A program made the translations under genes and the position numbers. Below, in pieces: positions 10,211 to 21,706 of a stretch of 64,000 nucleotides of DNA. The notes under the pieces are model-generated. The model was not told the origin of the DNA. It saw nothing but the letters and a program-made list of their open reading frames with translations, and ran no database searches. Source of the DNA: Silene latifolia (Eukaryota > Streptophyta > Magnoliopsida > Caryophyllales > Caryophyllaceae); contig NC_133536.1 in the NCBI RefSeq assembly GCF_048544455.1, forward strand, positions 198,713,325 to 198,777,324. Direction: 5' to 3'. The number at the start of each line of letters is the position of its first letter. Position 1 is the stretch's first letter.

Positions 10211-11923
10211 CTAAGGAGAGGAAGCTTGTTCACCATCCGAGCCACTACCCAAAGGATCATCATCCAATGGAGCATCATCACCATGTTCCTTTGTTGAGAC
10301 AAGAGTGGATATAATGTCCACTTCTCCACGAATGAGGTCCACGGTGGAGGCAAGATCCGAGATGGCCAAATCCTTTTGATGAGCATCGTGCTTAATCCAA
10401 GCACTCAACTCAGCCACAGCTTGAAGAACTTCCTGCATACTACCCGTATTCACTTGACTAGACGACCCAACCTCAGGATCCGTCTTAATTTTCACAGAGA
10501 TCAATTCATCATTTTCCACTTTGATAAGCATTTTCCCCATTTGACCATTACTCATAATGTCACACATGTCTATTGACCCCAAGCTAGAACTCACTAACAC
10601 CCCATGTGCCTTGAGCACAACCGACAACCACATTCCATAGGGTAAGTGTAGCATGCTAGAAGAGGGTTTACGGAGTTTGGTCGAAATAAGATGAAAACGC
10701 TTAAACATTAACCCAACTAAGTTCACTTTCTTGTGAGTTGCAATGTGATAAATTAAGTATTGTTGGGCTATGGAGAGTTTTCCCCGGTCACCCGAAGGGT
10801 AAAGGGAACGACACAACATGTTAAAGACAATTCGAAGAGGAGGGGGTATTTGGGTGTTGCTAACTGGACCACAAGAGACAGCTTTGGGACACACGACTTG
10901 AGCGACACTAAGGGGTGAGGCGTAAGGTAAAGCAACCCAGGTTTCGGAGGGGAGTTTGTCATAGCCTCCGGTTGGGATACCAAGGGCGGTAGCAAAATCA
11001 GATTGAGTAAGTTTCAGAGGCTTACCATTCACCTTAGCCGTGAGGAATTCACCCGATTTGTCAACTCGGACGGATGCAAAGAATTGAATCACCTCACTCA
11101 CAAAGACCGGTTCACGCATTTCCAACAATTTTTCCCAACCTTGAGCCAATATCATGTCACGGACAGTGTGAAAGGTGGGAGGCTCGAACCAAGATTGGTT
11201 GTAAACCCGAGGAGAATGGATGGCTTTGGGATTCATCAACCTCTCACAGTTTTTGTAGATGGAGGTAGGAAGATCTAGACTTTCAAGGTGATCCCAAACA
11301 AGAGCCAAATCCCATTTAGAGGTTAGGGAAACCGAATCTGAGGGAGAAAGGTACACTAATTTCTTCTTGGAAGGTTTTGATTTTTTCAATGGTGGTTCAC
11401 TGGGTGTTTCAACAGGAGGATTAACAGTAGGGTTTTCGATGTTGCTATGCTCGACACTTTCAGAAATGGGGGGTAATTGGGATGAAGAAGCCTTTTCTTT
11501 CCTTTTGTTGTTTTTCTTTGCCGGAATCGGATCTGATTCGGCAGACTTGGTTGGATTCTCATTCAAGTCAATTTCAGTTTCTTCAATATCATCAACATTC
11601 ACCATAACCAGTTTAGAGGAAGAGCTTGGGACAGTAGTACTTTTCTTCTGACCTCCTCGAGTACGACGCCCGACCATAGTGGAGATGGGGATGTCGTCTG
11701 GTGATGATGGAACAGTGGAGAGCGGTGTTGGATGTGGGTTTGGTGGATCTGGGTTTGGTGATGGTGATGGAATCGTGGTTGAGGTTTGTGGAGGAAAGGC
11801 ATGGGAGATTTTGGGTGGAGGCATGTTTGGAGTTGTTGTTGTTGGTGGGTCAGATGTGACGGGTGGTGAGGTCATTTTTGTGGGTTTGACGGGTATAGTT
11901 GTGTTAAAGGATGTTTTTACCAT
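10211..11923 (-). CDS. Third ORF of C1, accessory protein (plant transposon protein-like)
   Basis: Open ORF of 570 residues, sense with the element, between pol and the 3' LTR. Residues 1-75 are Pro/Thr/Ser rich. Residues about 80-190 are basic and acidic low complexity with KKxKRKEK clusters that could be nuclear signals. Residues about 195-440 form a conserved block (landmarks LESLDLP, SEVIQFFASVRVD, KLTQSDFATALGIP) that is clearly related to the ORF3 of C2. Residues about 480-540 look helical, and the tail is acidic. I see no signal peptide or membrane segment, so an envelope role is not supported. The conserved block resembles the domain databases call 'putative plant transposon protein'; that is from memory. 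Its function is unknown. Confidence 0.8.
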   Translation of the reverse strand: MVKTSFNTTIPVKPTKMTSPPVTSDPPTTTTPNMPPPKISHAFPPQTSTTIPSPSPNPDPPNPHPTPLSTVPSSPDDIPISTMVGRRTRGGQKKSTTVPSSSSKLVMVNVDDIEETEIDLNENPTKSAESDPIPAKKNNKRKEKASSSQLPPISESVEHSNIENPTVNPPVETPSEPPLKKSKPSKKKLVYLSPSDSVSLTSKWDLALVWDHLESLDLPTSIYKNCERLMNPKAIHSPRVYNQSWFEPPTFHTVRDMILAQGWEKLLEMREPVFVSEVIQFFASVRVDKSGEFLTAKVNGKPLKLTQSDFATALGIPTGGYDKLPSETWVALPYASPLSVAQVVCPKAVSCGPVSNTQIPPPLRIVFNMLCRSLYPSGDRGKLSIAQQYLIYHIATHKKVNLVGLMFKRFHLISTKLRKPSSSMLHLPYGMWLSVVLKAHGVLVSSSLGSIDMCDIMSNGQMGKMLIKVENDELISVKIKTDPEVGSSSQVNTGSMQEVLQAVAELSAWIKHDAHQKDLAISDLASTVDLIRGEVDIISTLVSTKEHGDDAPLDDDPLGSGSDGEQASSP

Positions 11924-12115
11924 GGTGGGTTAAGGTAGGTTAGTGGGTAGGTGAGATGGTAGGATTTGGGAGATGAAGAGATGGATGTTGTGGGTTAGTA
12001 AGTTTGGACGGTAGGTTAGGGATAGGAAGTGGGTTGAATGGAGTAAATGGCCCAATAAATGAGGGAGGAGAGGTAGTTGGCCCAACTAAACACATTTAAT
12101 CACTCGAGATAAGAC
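11924..12115 (-). promoter_or_regulatory. Leader- and promoter-like DNA upstream of C1 ORF3
   Basis: The minus strand just upstream of the ORF3 ATG is a C/T/A-rich, G-poor stretch of about 120 nt that resembles plant 5' leaders. Above it are two TGGGCC motifs (GTTGGGCCAAC and ATTGGGCCATTT), which are site II/TCP-type elements in plant promoters. No clear TATA box is visible. The region may give ORF3 its own transcript; this is inference. Confidence 0.4.
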
Positions 12116-12304
12116 GCAAGGTAACATATTATAAACGTAAACTTAGATATGAGGTTGAGTGATTACCGACTCACAAATACGGTGTCAATTTTTGGTCTAA
12201 AAATGATGTCAATGCACTTAGAATACTTAATGACATATATCCAATTTTAATTTAATCAATTAAGAAAATTTGTAAAACTCACACTAAAAATCACAAGCAA
12301 TTAA

Positions 12305-15300
12305 TTACCCAATTTCTAGTCTAAATTTCTCAAAATGTTCTCTTGCAAGTGGCTTAGTGAAAATATCGGCGATTTGATTTTCGGTTTTGCAAAAGATAAG
12401 TTTAACATGTCCTTTCTCCACATGATCACGAATAAAATGGTGACGAATATCAATATGTTTGGTTTTAGAGTGTTGAATAGGATTTTTGGAAATATTTATT
12501 GCACTCGTGTTATCACACATTATGGGAACGGAGTCAAAAATAATACCAAAATCCAAGAGTTGTTGTCTTACCCAAAGTAATTGAGAACAACAATGTGCGG
12601 CACTAACGTACTCACTTTCGGCCGTTGAAAGAGCTACCGTATTTTGTTTCTTTGAGCCCCAAGAGATTAAACATGGACCCAAGAATGTTGCAATTCCGGA
12701 GGTGCTCTTTCTATCAACCGTACATCCCCCATAGTCCGCATCCGAAAAGCCTATGCGATCAAAAGGACAATGTAAGGGATACCATAAGTAAAGATTTTGT
12801 GTTCCAATCAAATACCGAAGAATTCGTTTAACGGCTTTAAAATGTGATTCTTTCGGATTTGCTTGGAATCTAGCACATAAACAAACACTAAAGAGAATGT
12901 CGGGACGACTTGCGGTTAAGTAGAGAAGTGACCCTATCATACCTCTATACACCTTATCGCTAACATTCTTACCAAGTTCATCTTTGTCCAATTTGGACCC
13001 GGCTACCATAGGTGTATCATGAGACTTACCATTAGTCATCCAAAATTTCTTAAGCATTTTCTTAATATACTTTTGTTGGTGGATCATGATTCCATCCTTT
13101 GATTGCTTAATTTGGAGCCCAAGGAAAAATCCTAGCTCACCCATCATGCTCATTTCAAACTCCGATTTCATTAGTTCCGAAAAATATAAGTAAAGGAGTT
13201 CATTTGTTGCACCAAATATAACGTCATCAACATATACTTGTACAACCAACAGTTCGTCTGACTGTGACTTCAAGAACAATGTTCTGTCAACGGAGCCTCT
13301 TTTAAAACCATTTTCAATAAGAAATTTTGACAATCTATCATACCAACACCTAGGTGCTTGTTTTAAACCATAAAGAGCTTTGTCTAATTTGAAAACATGG
13401 TTAGGCAAGTCATTGTTCTCAAAACCCGGTGGTTGCTCTACAAAGACATCTTCTTCCAAATATCCATTTAAGAAAGCGGTTTTAACATCCATTTGGAAGA
13501 GTTTAATACCTTTGTGAGCCGCAAAAGCTATAAGCAATCGTATGGCCTCAAGTCTAGCTATCGGTGCATAGGTTTCATCGTAATCAATACCTTCTTGTTG
13601 GTTATAACCTTGCACCACTAGCCTAGCCTTGTTCCTTACAATTTCTCCCGAGTCATCAAGCTTATTGCGAAAGACCCACCTAGTACCAATGACGGTACGA
13701 TTAGGCGGTCTAGGGACTAAGTGCCATACCTCGTTTCTTTTGAATTGATTGAGTTCTTCTTGCATAGCAAGCAACCATCTGCATCGGTCAAAGGCGACAT
13801 TTACATTTGAAGGTTCAATTTGAGAGAGGAAGGCATTGTGGGCACAATACTCATTGAGATGAGCGAGATCGTTGAGGGATGATCTTGTTCGAATTCCCGA
13901 GTTGAGATCACTTGTGAGATTAGAGAGTGGATGAGAGCTTTGATGTTTCCACTTCTTTGGAACAAAGGTTTCTTGTTCCCCCTCAGCAGCATCAATCACA
14001 GTGACTGTTTCTTTTGGCCTGGAGTGATCTTCATCATCTCTGTTTTGGGTTACTTCAGTTCTGGAGGTGGAGGCAACAGTCGTTGGGTCTGTTGCTTCCA
14101 GAGAAGAAACAGTAGCAGAGGTGCTACGTGTTCCCCCTGAGTTACCGATCTCCTTTGAAGGTGACAGTCTCTGTGTCTGTTGCAAATCAGTGCTGGGAGC
14201 TTCTTCATCCTCGAACACGAAGTCCTTTCGAACAAGGCCAATCTCAAACTCATCGTCATCACTATCATCATCATCATTCACGTTTTGTACCTGTCCAAGC
14301 ACACTAGATTCATCAAAAATGACATGGATGCTTTCTTCAATTAACAAGGTTCGTTTATTGTAAACTTTATAGGCCTTGCTATGATCGGAGTACCCAATAA
14401 ATACTCCTTCATCACTACGTGGATCGAACTTACCCAAGTTGTTTTTACCATTGTTATGAACAAAACATTTGCTTCCAAAACATCTAAAATATGAAATGTT
14501 GGGTTTTTTTCCACGTAGCGATTCATAGGGAGTTTTATTCAATATAATCCTTATCATGACACGATTATGAATGTAGCAAGCGGTATTTACCGCTTCGGCC
14601 CAAAAGTTCTTAGGCAACTTACTAGATAATAACATTGTTCTAGCCATTCCTTCAAGGGTTCTATTCATCCTTTCAACCACACCATTTTGTTGTGGTGTTC
14701 TAGGAGCCGAGAAGTTATGGTCTACACCATTGTCATCACAATAAGCACCAAATGATGAGTTTTTGAATTCGGTTCCATGATCGGTTCTCATTGAAACAAG
14801 TTTTAAACCAAGTTTATTTTGAATCTTTCTTAACCAAATTAGAAACTCATCAAATGTCTCATCCTTAGAGCTTAGGAAGAGCGCCCAAACGAACCTAGAG
14901 TAATCATCAACAATGACACACACATAACGACTACCACCTCTACTTCTAGTTCTCATTGGTCCACACAAGTCGATATGTAAAAGTTGCAAAGGTTGAGATG
15001 TACTCATAATTCTTTTGGATTTAAAGGAACTTCTAACATGTTTGCCTCTAGCACATTCATCACAAACTTTATCAAAATCAAACTTCATGTTAGGAATACC
15101 TTCAACTAAGTCAAGTCTTTTAAGAGTATTAAGAGTTTTTGTACTAACATGACCAAACCTTTTATGCCATAACCAAGGATCATTGTTCATTACACTCATG
15201 CAAGACATGGTGTGACCGGATAGAGTGTTCAAATTAGTTAAGTATACGTCTTTGACACGTCTTCCTTCGAGTATTAGTTCATTAGTAGTGGCATCAAATA

Positions 15301-15580
15301 TTCGACACAAATTAGCACTAAATTCTTCAATATTACCCTTATCACAAAGTTGAGAGATACTAAGGAGATTATGCTTCAAACCTTTGACAAGCCGCACGTT
15401 GTCGACACAAAGTAATGGTGACTTACCAACCTTTCCAATGCCAATTACTTCACCTTTCTTGTTGTCACCAAACCTTACCGTGCCACCATTTTATGCTTTA
15501 AGTGAGAGGAATTGGCTTCTATCACCCGTCATGTGACGAGAGCATCCACTATCCAAGTACCAATTGCGGCCGCCTCTCAC
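12305..15580 (-). pseudogene. pol of C1 (PR-INT-RT-RNase H), one stop in protease
   Basis: The frame is open for 1030 residues from 15397 to 12305 and extends upstream through the protease active site (LDSGCSRHMTG, near 15555) but for one TAA at 15491-15493, where C2 has a Tyr codon. Order: protease; GAG-pre-integrase with HKRFGH and CDEC zinc ligands; integrase with HIDLCGP, IVDDYSRF and GVVERMNRTLE for the DDE triad; RT with MDVKTAFLNG and YVDD; RNase H with SDADYGG, STAESEY and CDNTSAI. It ends with the usual DIFTKPL tail. Everything after the stop looks functional, so C1 is one substitution from a complete pol. Confidence 0.9.
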
Positions 15581-15596
15581 CAAGCCCTACACAAGA

Positions 15597-17948
15597 TTAG
15601 ACTTTGAGTTTAGGAACCCAAACAAACTTGGGTCCCCTTTTGTGATTAACACATCTTATGGTATCTTTCCTAATCCATATTTGCTTAATTATTTTGATGT
15701 TCTTGTTAATGTCATGAAATCTTCTCTCACAAGTGTTGAGGACATGACCATTCTTACCATAATAATTGCAAATAATGTATTCGGGAAGACCAACGTACTT
15801 TCTCCTTCTAAAATCGGTTTTAGGCTTCTGGATGTAACAGTCTGTCTGACTGTTCCATTTGAACCCCAAACCAGCAGTTTTGTGACATCTCTCGGTTTGA
15901 TTCGTGAGGAAGTTTAACACGGTTTGACTTCCTTCCCATTTTTCAGTGATGTTTTTAGCATTAACAAGTTCATTGGTCAAGTCATTGACACGTGAGAGGA
16001 GATGCAAATTCTTTTCTTTTTCTCTCTTGAGTTCATCATTGTTAACACTTTCAATAGACAATCTTTTCTCAACTATGAAGTCATGGGTGTGGTTGTTGAG
16101 TTTAGACACGAGATACATGATTCTTTCTTTGGACTCTTCATATTTAGATGTCATCTCGTCAAGTCTTTTGTTTAGATCAACGATTTCATCGGATCTATGA
16201 TGAGGAGAAGACCTAGAAGTGCTACATTCGGGCATACCTTTTTGAAAGAAAGTAAGCCTATCATGAAGAACTTCTATTTCATTCTTGAGACAAACAACCT
16301 CACCTTTTAGACACTTGTTTTCATTTTCCAAACATTCAATATTTTCTTTAGACTTGTCTAAATCTTTGTCAGAAGCAACAGTCTTAGACACTGTTTCTCT
16401 TAGGTCTACAACTTCAACTACAAAGTCATAGATCTCATTCTCAAGAGCATCTTTGTCCTTCAAAAGATCATCACGTTCCTTGGTTAGTGAGGAAACTTGC
16501 ATCACCAAGGTAGTGTTGACATTTTCAAGGTCAGAGACGTCCGTGGGGGTCAACCTAAGACGTTCTAGTTCTTTAGTCAAATGTTTGTTTAACTTGTTGA
16601 CTCTTTTAACCTCATCATAAGCCTCAGATGTGACAGTGACGCTGTCTGTTGCTTTTAGTTCATTTTTCAGATTAAAGTTCTCTTGAGCAATTTCCTCAAT
16701 CTCATTTTGCATTACCTCAAGCTTATCATTTTGAAACCGACACTTATCAAAAAGTTGGTCAAGAAGCTTACATACTTTCTCTTTGGAGTAAGTTCTAGCC
16801 TTGGCCTTTAGATGATTTACCTCGTTGTCGGAATCGGAGTCGGAATCGTCGGGATTAGCCATGAGGCATCTTAAGTGTTCAAGTTTTGAGGTTTTTGAGA
16901 CTTTTTCTTTACCATGATTTCTAAGAGACATTTTAGCCTCTAGTTCCTCCTCGATGAGTTCCTCATCTTCCTCGGAGTCGGACATTCCCCAAATAGCACT
17001 CATGACTCTATGTTTATAGTCCTTTTTAACCTTTTCTCTTCTTTCCTTTGATTTGATTTCATCCCACTTGGGACATTCTTTAATTTGATGAGTTTTATCA
17101 CCACATTTAAAGCATCCCACGGTGGAGTTAGGTCGTCTCTTAGGAAAGCGTTTTTTCGAGTAATTATTAGTGAAACTTTTGTTTCCTTGGCCATTGACCA
17201 ACCCGGCTAGGTTCCTTGAGAACATAGCAAACTCGTCTTCCTCCTCATCTTCTCCATCACTTGGAGAGGATGTGAGGGCGAGACTCTTTCCCTTTGAGGA
17301 CTCACTAGAATGCTTATCGAGATTAAACTCGTGAGCCATTAGTGATCCCATTAGTTCATGAAGAGATAGGGTTGACAAGTCTTTAGCTTCCTCTATGGTG
17401 GTGACTTTGGGTTGCCACTTAGAGGTTAGACGACGAAGGATTTTTCGAATGATGTCCTCGGACTCGAAATTCCTTCCTAGACTTTTAAGCTCATTAATAA
17501 TACAAGAAAAACGTGAAGAGAAACTATTTAAAGACTCGTCCTTTGACATTCTAAACATCTCATATTGTTGCATGAGAAGGTCAATCTGGTGTTTTCTTAC
17601 TTGGGACGTCCCTTCATAAGCAAGTACAAGAGAATCCCAAATAGATTTTGCCGTAGGACATCCGGAGATTCGACTAACTTCCCCCTCACCAACACAACGT
17701 TGAAGAATCGACATTGCTTTGGAATTCTTTTCGGCAAGTTTGAAGTCGTTTTCATTGTAATTTCTTTCCTCTTTTGTCTTGGTGAAACCGTTTAAGATAT
17801 CGGTTTCCTCAATGACAAGAGGTTCATTTTGGATGATGTTCCAACATTGATAATCGATACTTTTGATGTAATGTTCCATTTTGAGTTTCCACCATCCAAA
17901 ATTCGAACCGGTAAAGACCGGGATCTTGGAGTGTTTCTCGGAATACAT
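15597..17948 (-). CDS. gag of C1
   Basis: Intact 783-residue gag. Residues about 1-210 are the copia gag core (UBN2/DUF4219 type: GWWKLKMEHYIK, SIWDSLVLAYEG, LLMQQYEMF). A CCHC knuckle CFKCGDKTHQIKEC lies near residue 280. Residues about 380-650 are long predicted coiled coil. A second knuckle near residue 725 (CNYYGKNGHVLNTC) has Tyr where C2 has the second Cys, so this knuckle is probably dead in C1. The ORF ends in PKLKV then TAA, and pol begins about 20 bp later in a different (+1) frame. Gag forms the cytoplasmic particle that packages element RNA. Confidence 0.92.
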   Translation of the reverse strand: MYSEKHSKIPVFTGSNFGWWKLKMEHYIKSIDYQCWNIIQNEPLVIEETDILNGFTKTKEERNYNENDFKLAEKNSKAMSILQRCVGEGEVSRISGCPTAKSIWDSLVLAYEGTSQVRKHQIDLLMQQYEMFRMSKDESLNSFSSRFSCIINELKSLGRNFESEDIIRKILRRLTSKWQPKVTTIEEAKDLSTLSLHELMGSLMAHEFNLDKHSSESSKGKSLALTSSPSDGEDEEEDEFAMFSRNLAGLVNGQGNKSFTNNYSKKRFPKRRPNSTVGCFKCGDKTHQIKECPKWDEIKSKERREKVKKDYKHRVMSAIWGMSDSEEDEELIEEELEAKMSLRNHGKEKVSKTSKLEHLRCLMANPDDSDSDSDNEVNHLKAKARTYSKEKVCKLLDQLFDKCRFQNDKLEVMQNEIEEIAQENFNLKNELKATDSVTVTSEAYDEVKRVNKLNKHLTKELERLRLTPTDVSDLENVNTTLVMQVSSLTKERDDLLKDKDALENEIYDFVVEVVDLRETVSKTVASDKDLDKSKENIECLENENKCLKGEVVCLKNEIEVLHDRLTFFQKGMPECSTSRSSPHHRSDEIVDLNKRLDEMTSKYEESKERIMYLVSKLNNHTHDFIVEKRLSIESVNNDELKREKEKNLHLLSRVNDLTNELVNAKNITEKWEGSQTVLNFLTNQTERCHKTAGLGFKWNSQTDCYIQKPKTDFRRRKYVGLPEYIICNYYGKNGHVLNTCERRFHDINKNIKIIKQIWIRKDTIRCVNHKRGPKFVWVPKLKV

Positions 17949-17997
17949 TACCCACGAATCAAACTCTAAGGCGATTAGCCTCGATCAAGAGCACGAG

Positions 17998-18009
17998 GCT
18001 CTGATACCA
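17998..18009 (-). other. Primer binding site of C1 (tRNA-iMet)
   Basis: TGGTATCAGAGC on the minus strand, two bases inside the 5' LTR end. Confidence 0.92.
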
Positions 18010-18011
18010 AT

Positions 18012-19530
18012 TGTTGAGTTTATGGATTCAAGTACCTAAGAGGGGGAGGGGGTGAATTAGGTACTATTTAAAAATTTTAACTTCAACTTTATTGATTTAA
18101 AGTGAGTTAAGAGAACAAAAGAGAAGAGAGAATACTTCGAGTAATATTGCGAGATTACACGAGTACTAAAATGAATGCCTGCTGAAGTATGAAAGTAACA
18201 ACTGTTCGGACTGTATCTATTTGTCTCAATTTATGGGATACAGACTGCAGACCAAATGTGACAGTATGATGAACTGTTACTTCGAAATGTAAGCAAAGCA
18301 AGACAAACAAAAATAAAAGAGCAGCGGAAATAAAGTAAGACAATTGAACACGAGATTTTTGAATTGGTTCGGCAAGAAACTCAAGTGCCTACGTCCAATC
18401 TACTTTTTATTGATTTCTTTTAGTGATCTACTCCGAAAACTAAAAGACCCGTACAATAAAAAACACCAACCTACTCCGGTTGTAAAGCTAGTCCAAGAAC
18501 TACTCCGTTCTTATGACAAGCCAACTCGCAACCTACTCCGGTTGCCAAGAGTTGAAGACTACTCTTTCCTAAACTCTACTAACACACTTAGAATGTTATA
18601 AGGATCAAGTTTCCACTAACATATTCTTAGCAAAGAATAGAGATGGACAACTTTTACAAGATCAACAATTCATAAGCAAGAGAGTTTAGTATGTTAAAGT
18701 AACAGTAGCCACGACTGTAACAACTTGAAGACTCTTAGAAGTTTTGCAAAGGACACACGGTTTAAAGCTTTGAAAAACGATTTTGCAAACTTGAAAATAA
18801 TTTCAGAAAGAAGTCTTGGGATTTTTGAGAGGGAGTGGCTCGCCTTTTATAGAGAGAATGGGTGAGGAGGTTGCTAGGGTTTTGAAGGGTCAAAGACCAC
18901 ACATGTGAAGAGCTTTAGCAACAACTCAAAACATTCACCAAAGAAGGCTCTTTTGCAAAGGCAAGAATAGAGAAAGAGTGTTTGAAAGATATCCATAAAA
19001 GCTCATGCAAATTCAGAAAACAAAGAGGGAAAAACAAGTCACATGATGACAAGTTTACACAAATATGGCAAAAAGCAATTCTTGTTTTCTAAAGGACCAA
19101 AGGGATGAATTTGCACAAAGAGGAAACGTTTTGAAAATAATAATTATTCAAACCACTCTTTATTGAAAGTCAACTCCAAATAAAAATCTGAAGTTTATCT
19201 TTGAAAAACAAGAGACACGTGAAAGATTTTTTGAAAGATAAAAAGGCTTCAAGTGTTACGAATTGTGGCAACAATCCAAGCAGTTGTTTACTAATAAAAG
19301 TAACAGTCGTCTTGACTGTTTCTATTACTCTAAGATACTCTACTTTCTCACTTGTACATTAGATGACACTAAGACTCAATACAAGGGATGATTAACAACT
19401 TCAACACTTCTTAATCCATACTTGATTTAATCATTAATCCATGCTTGATTTAATCATTAATCCTGAAAAGGTAAACTAAGATAACACAAATCAAATGGGC
19501 ATGTTATCATCAATCATAAGGAACCCAACA
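18012..19530 (-). repeat. 5' LTR of C1 (1519 bp)
   Basis: It is bounded by TGTTGAG at 18012 and CCCAACA at 19530, next to the PBS. It carries the 23-bp tandem duplication at 19411-19456 that the 3' LTR lacks. Confidence 0.95.
19411..19456. repeat. 23-bp tandem duplication within C1 5' LTR
   Basis: The unit starting TTAATCCATACTTGATTT occurs twice with one substitution, and once in the 3' LTR. It accounts exactly for the 23-bp length difference between the LTRs, so it arose after insertion. Confidence 0.9.
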
Positions 19531-19535
19531 ATAAC

Positions 19536-20646
19536 TTTACCCTGTACAAAAGATTTGTCATCAATTCTCCACGGTGCACAGTCTGCCCTAACCCTTTGAT
19601 GGAAGAAACTACGCTTCACATCCTCCGCGATTGTACCCATGCCCTCCCCGTCTGGGACAATTACACCCTCCCTCCAAACTTCTACTCCCTCCCTCTTCAA
19701 CCTTGGATCAAAACAAATTGCACTTCCACTAACAAATCTTGGGTAACACTTTTTTCCTTCCTCGCTTGGCGTCTCTGGCTCAGTCGAAATGACAGTGTCT
19801 TCTCGGATACTAACCCTCCCATGATCCCAAATGGATCAACCACTCCTCTTTTCTTGCATCTCAATGGAGCGCTGCCCAAACACTAGCATCTGTCCACCTG
19901 ACTTCACCTCTCTCAACATACACCAGTGCCTAACAAACCAATTCCCCTCTCCCCGCAAACCCTCTACCAGCTTACCTACCACCAGCACACTACTCTTCAC
20001 CAGCTTGACAACCCCCCCTCCCACAGCACCTGCCACCCCTTTTTACCCAAACCGTTGGGCCCCTCCATCGTCTAGTTGGTCTAAGATCAACGTCGATGCG
20101 ACTTTTTGTCTTTCCTCCTCCCTAGCTGGCCTTGCGTGTGTTTCTCATTCCCTCTTAGGTGTTTGGATCAAAGGTTGGTCCACTAGAATTTTAGCCCCTA
20201 ACCTCTTCATCTCCGAACTCCTTGCGATAAAGAACGACCTTATTTTTGCAGCTTCTAACAATGGAAATTTTATTATTAGTTTTGATTGCACACTTGCGGT
20301 TAATGCAATTCTGGGTAATTCGGCTCCTTGTGGGCCTTTTACTAATATCATTTTGAAGTGCAGGAATCTTTTAAAAGTCTCACGCTCAACGATCATTATC
20401 TATGAGAAGAGATCAATTAATCATGTAGCGGATGCCGTCTCCAAGTTCGCTTTACGCAACCCGAGCTCTAATAGTGGCGTTTTTAGCTGGGATATTGTAC
20501 CCACCTTTGTTTTATCTTTGTATAATTTGGACCTTGCTCACATTTGTACTCCTTTATCGGGTACCCTCCCCTAGTTTGTATTGAACCCTCTGTTTATGCT
20601 TAATTTTATCGTTCATTCTCCCCCCCCCCCCACCCCCCAAAAAAAA
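19536..20646 (+). pseudogene. LINE (L1-like) ORF2 C-terminus with RNase H, right of C1
   Basis: The frame opens with a zinc-binding reverse transcriptase tail (CTVCPNPL, then EETTLHILRDCTHALPVW) and continues, after a frame change near 19850, into a plant LINE RNase H domain (WSKINVDATF, LAIKNDLIFA, SFDCTLAVNAI, NHVADAVSKFA) with stop TAG at 20572. A short 3' UTR with a C-rich run leads to eight A at 20639-20646, the likely 3' end. C1 inserted into this ORF. It is a truncated, frameshifted, non-mobile copy. Confidence 0.8.
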
Positions 20647-20792
20647 TAGTTAATACTCGCTAGTATGTGATAGAATAAGTAAACAAAGTATAAGTTAACC
20701 GACCACAAAATAAGGTAAAAGAAATAATGAATAAACCAAATCGGTGGACAAATAGTGAGCTCCATTATTCATTTCTAAAATCGCTATAGTTT

Positions 20793-21203
20793 GGCTCTGT
20801 TTGACACGATATTTCAGGTAGCTTATTTGACCAAAGTAGCTTATTTGACCAAAATTTCAGCTACTTGATTTTTCTGCAAGTGTTTGGCAATCAAGTAGCT
20901 TATTTGATCAAATAAGCTATCTGAAATGAAATGATACCTAGAGTAGCATTTGAGATTTCAGGTACCTGAAATAAATTATTTTCCATTTATTACCCTTTGA
21001 ATTTATAATATTAAATAATTATCATATCGTTTTACGTCATTTTATCAAGAATTAGCTACCTTTTCAGTTAGTTTGCCAAACGTTTTTTTTCATAATCAGT
21101 TACTTTATCAGCTCCTAACTGTCAGGTTTCAGCTAGCTTTTCAAGTTTCAGATAATTTTTCAGTTTTCAGTTATCTTTTCAGCTAGTTTTGACAAACAGA
21201 ACC
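20793..21203. mobile_element. hAT-like MITE (about 410 bp)
   Basis: The left end GGCTCTGTTTGACA and the right end, whose complement reads GGTTCTGTTTGTCAAAAC, form an imperfect TIR. The interior is filled with repeated CAGCTACTT, CAGTTACTT and TCAGATA-like motifs in both orientations. The target duplication is not clear. There is no coding content. Confidence 0.55.
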
Positions 21204-21701
21204 TTTGTCATCTTCATTGTCATAAACACTCATATCATGTACATCTAATACTCCTACCCATCATTGGCCAGATATACCCAACTTCTTCTCGATCAAACCT
21301 TTGGCATATTCATTCTAAAAAAATATACGTACAAAATAACAAAAGTAAAGATCTATAAACAATGCCACTTGCCCCGAATTCCTATTATTTTACATTTTTC
21401 ACACTTGATTATAGGGAGTCTTATAAAGAGACTGTAAATTTAGATCATTACATGTAAATCTTAATTGTAAACCGAATGGATGAAAAACCAAGTACGAAAA
21501 ATGTGACCCCTCATCTATGAAAAACAGGGGCGTCTTAAAACAAATGAAGGTCCGATGCACTGAGAAAAAATGAGGCCCCAAATATAAATGCACAAGAGTA
21601 CTATACTTCTATTTTTGTATTGAGTTTAATCAATAAGGCATAAATTCGGTGTTCAAAACCAGAGGCCCGGTTCCGCCGTCCGTAGTTGCACGGAGTGTTA
21701 G
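21204..21701. other. Intergenic DNA between MITE and G1, no gene seen
   Basis: No supported gene or RNA. The stretch ends at the G1 target site ACGTC (21702-21706). Confidence 0.4.
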
Positions 21702-21706
21702 ACGTC

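Larger units (their letters stand above)
8170..19530 (-). mobile_element. Copia LTR retrotransposon C1, complete (SIRE/Maximus-like)
   Basis: Complete minus-strand element of 11,361 bp with LTRs of 1519 and 1496 bp that start TGTTG and end CAACA. The 5-bp target duplication ATAAC is at 8165-8169 and 19531-19535. Order in element sense: LTR, tRNA-iMet primer site, gag (17948-15597), pol with PR, INT, RT and RNase H (about 15575-12305), a third ORF (11923-10211), PPT and LTR. A long gag, long LTRs and an extra 3' ORF are typical of the SIRE/Maximus group. By eye the LTRs differ at about 15 sites plus one 23-bp tandem duplication, roughly 1%, so the insertion is young. Confidence 0.95.

Noticed and set aside
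10211-11923. C1 ORF3 as an envelope gene
   Set aside because: No signal peptide, membrane segment or glycoprotein features; the sequence is low complexity plus a soluble-looking block.
11367-11933. Plus-strand ORFs over C1 ORF3
   Set aside because: They are shadows of the Pro/Thr-rich and Ser-rich coding sequence on the minus strand.
20620-20646. C-run and A-run as a regulatory site
   Set aside because: Best explained as the 3' end of the LINE copy with its short A tail.
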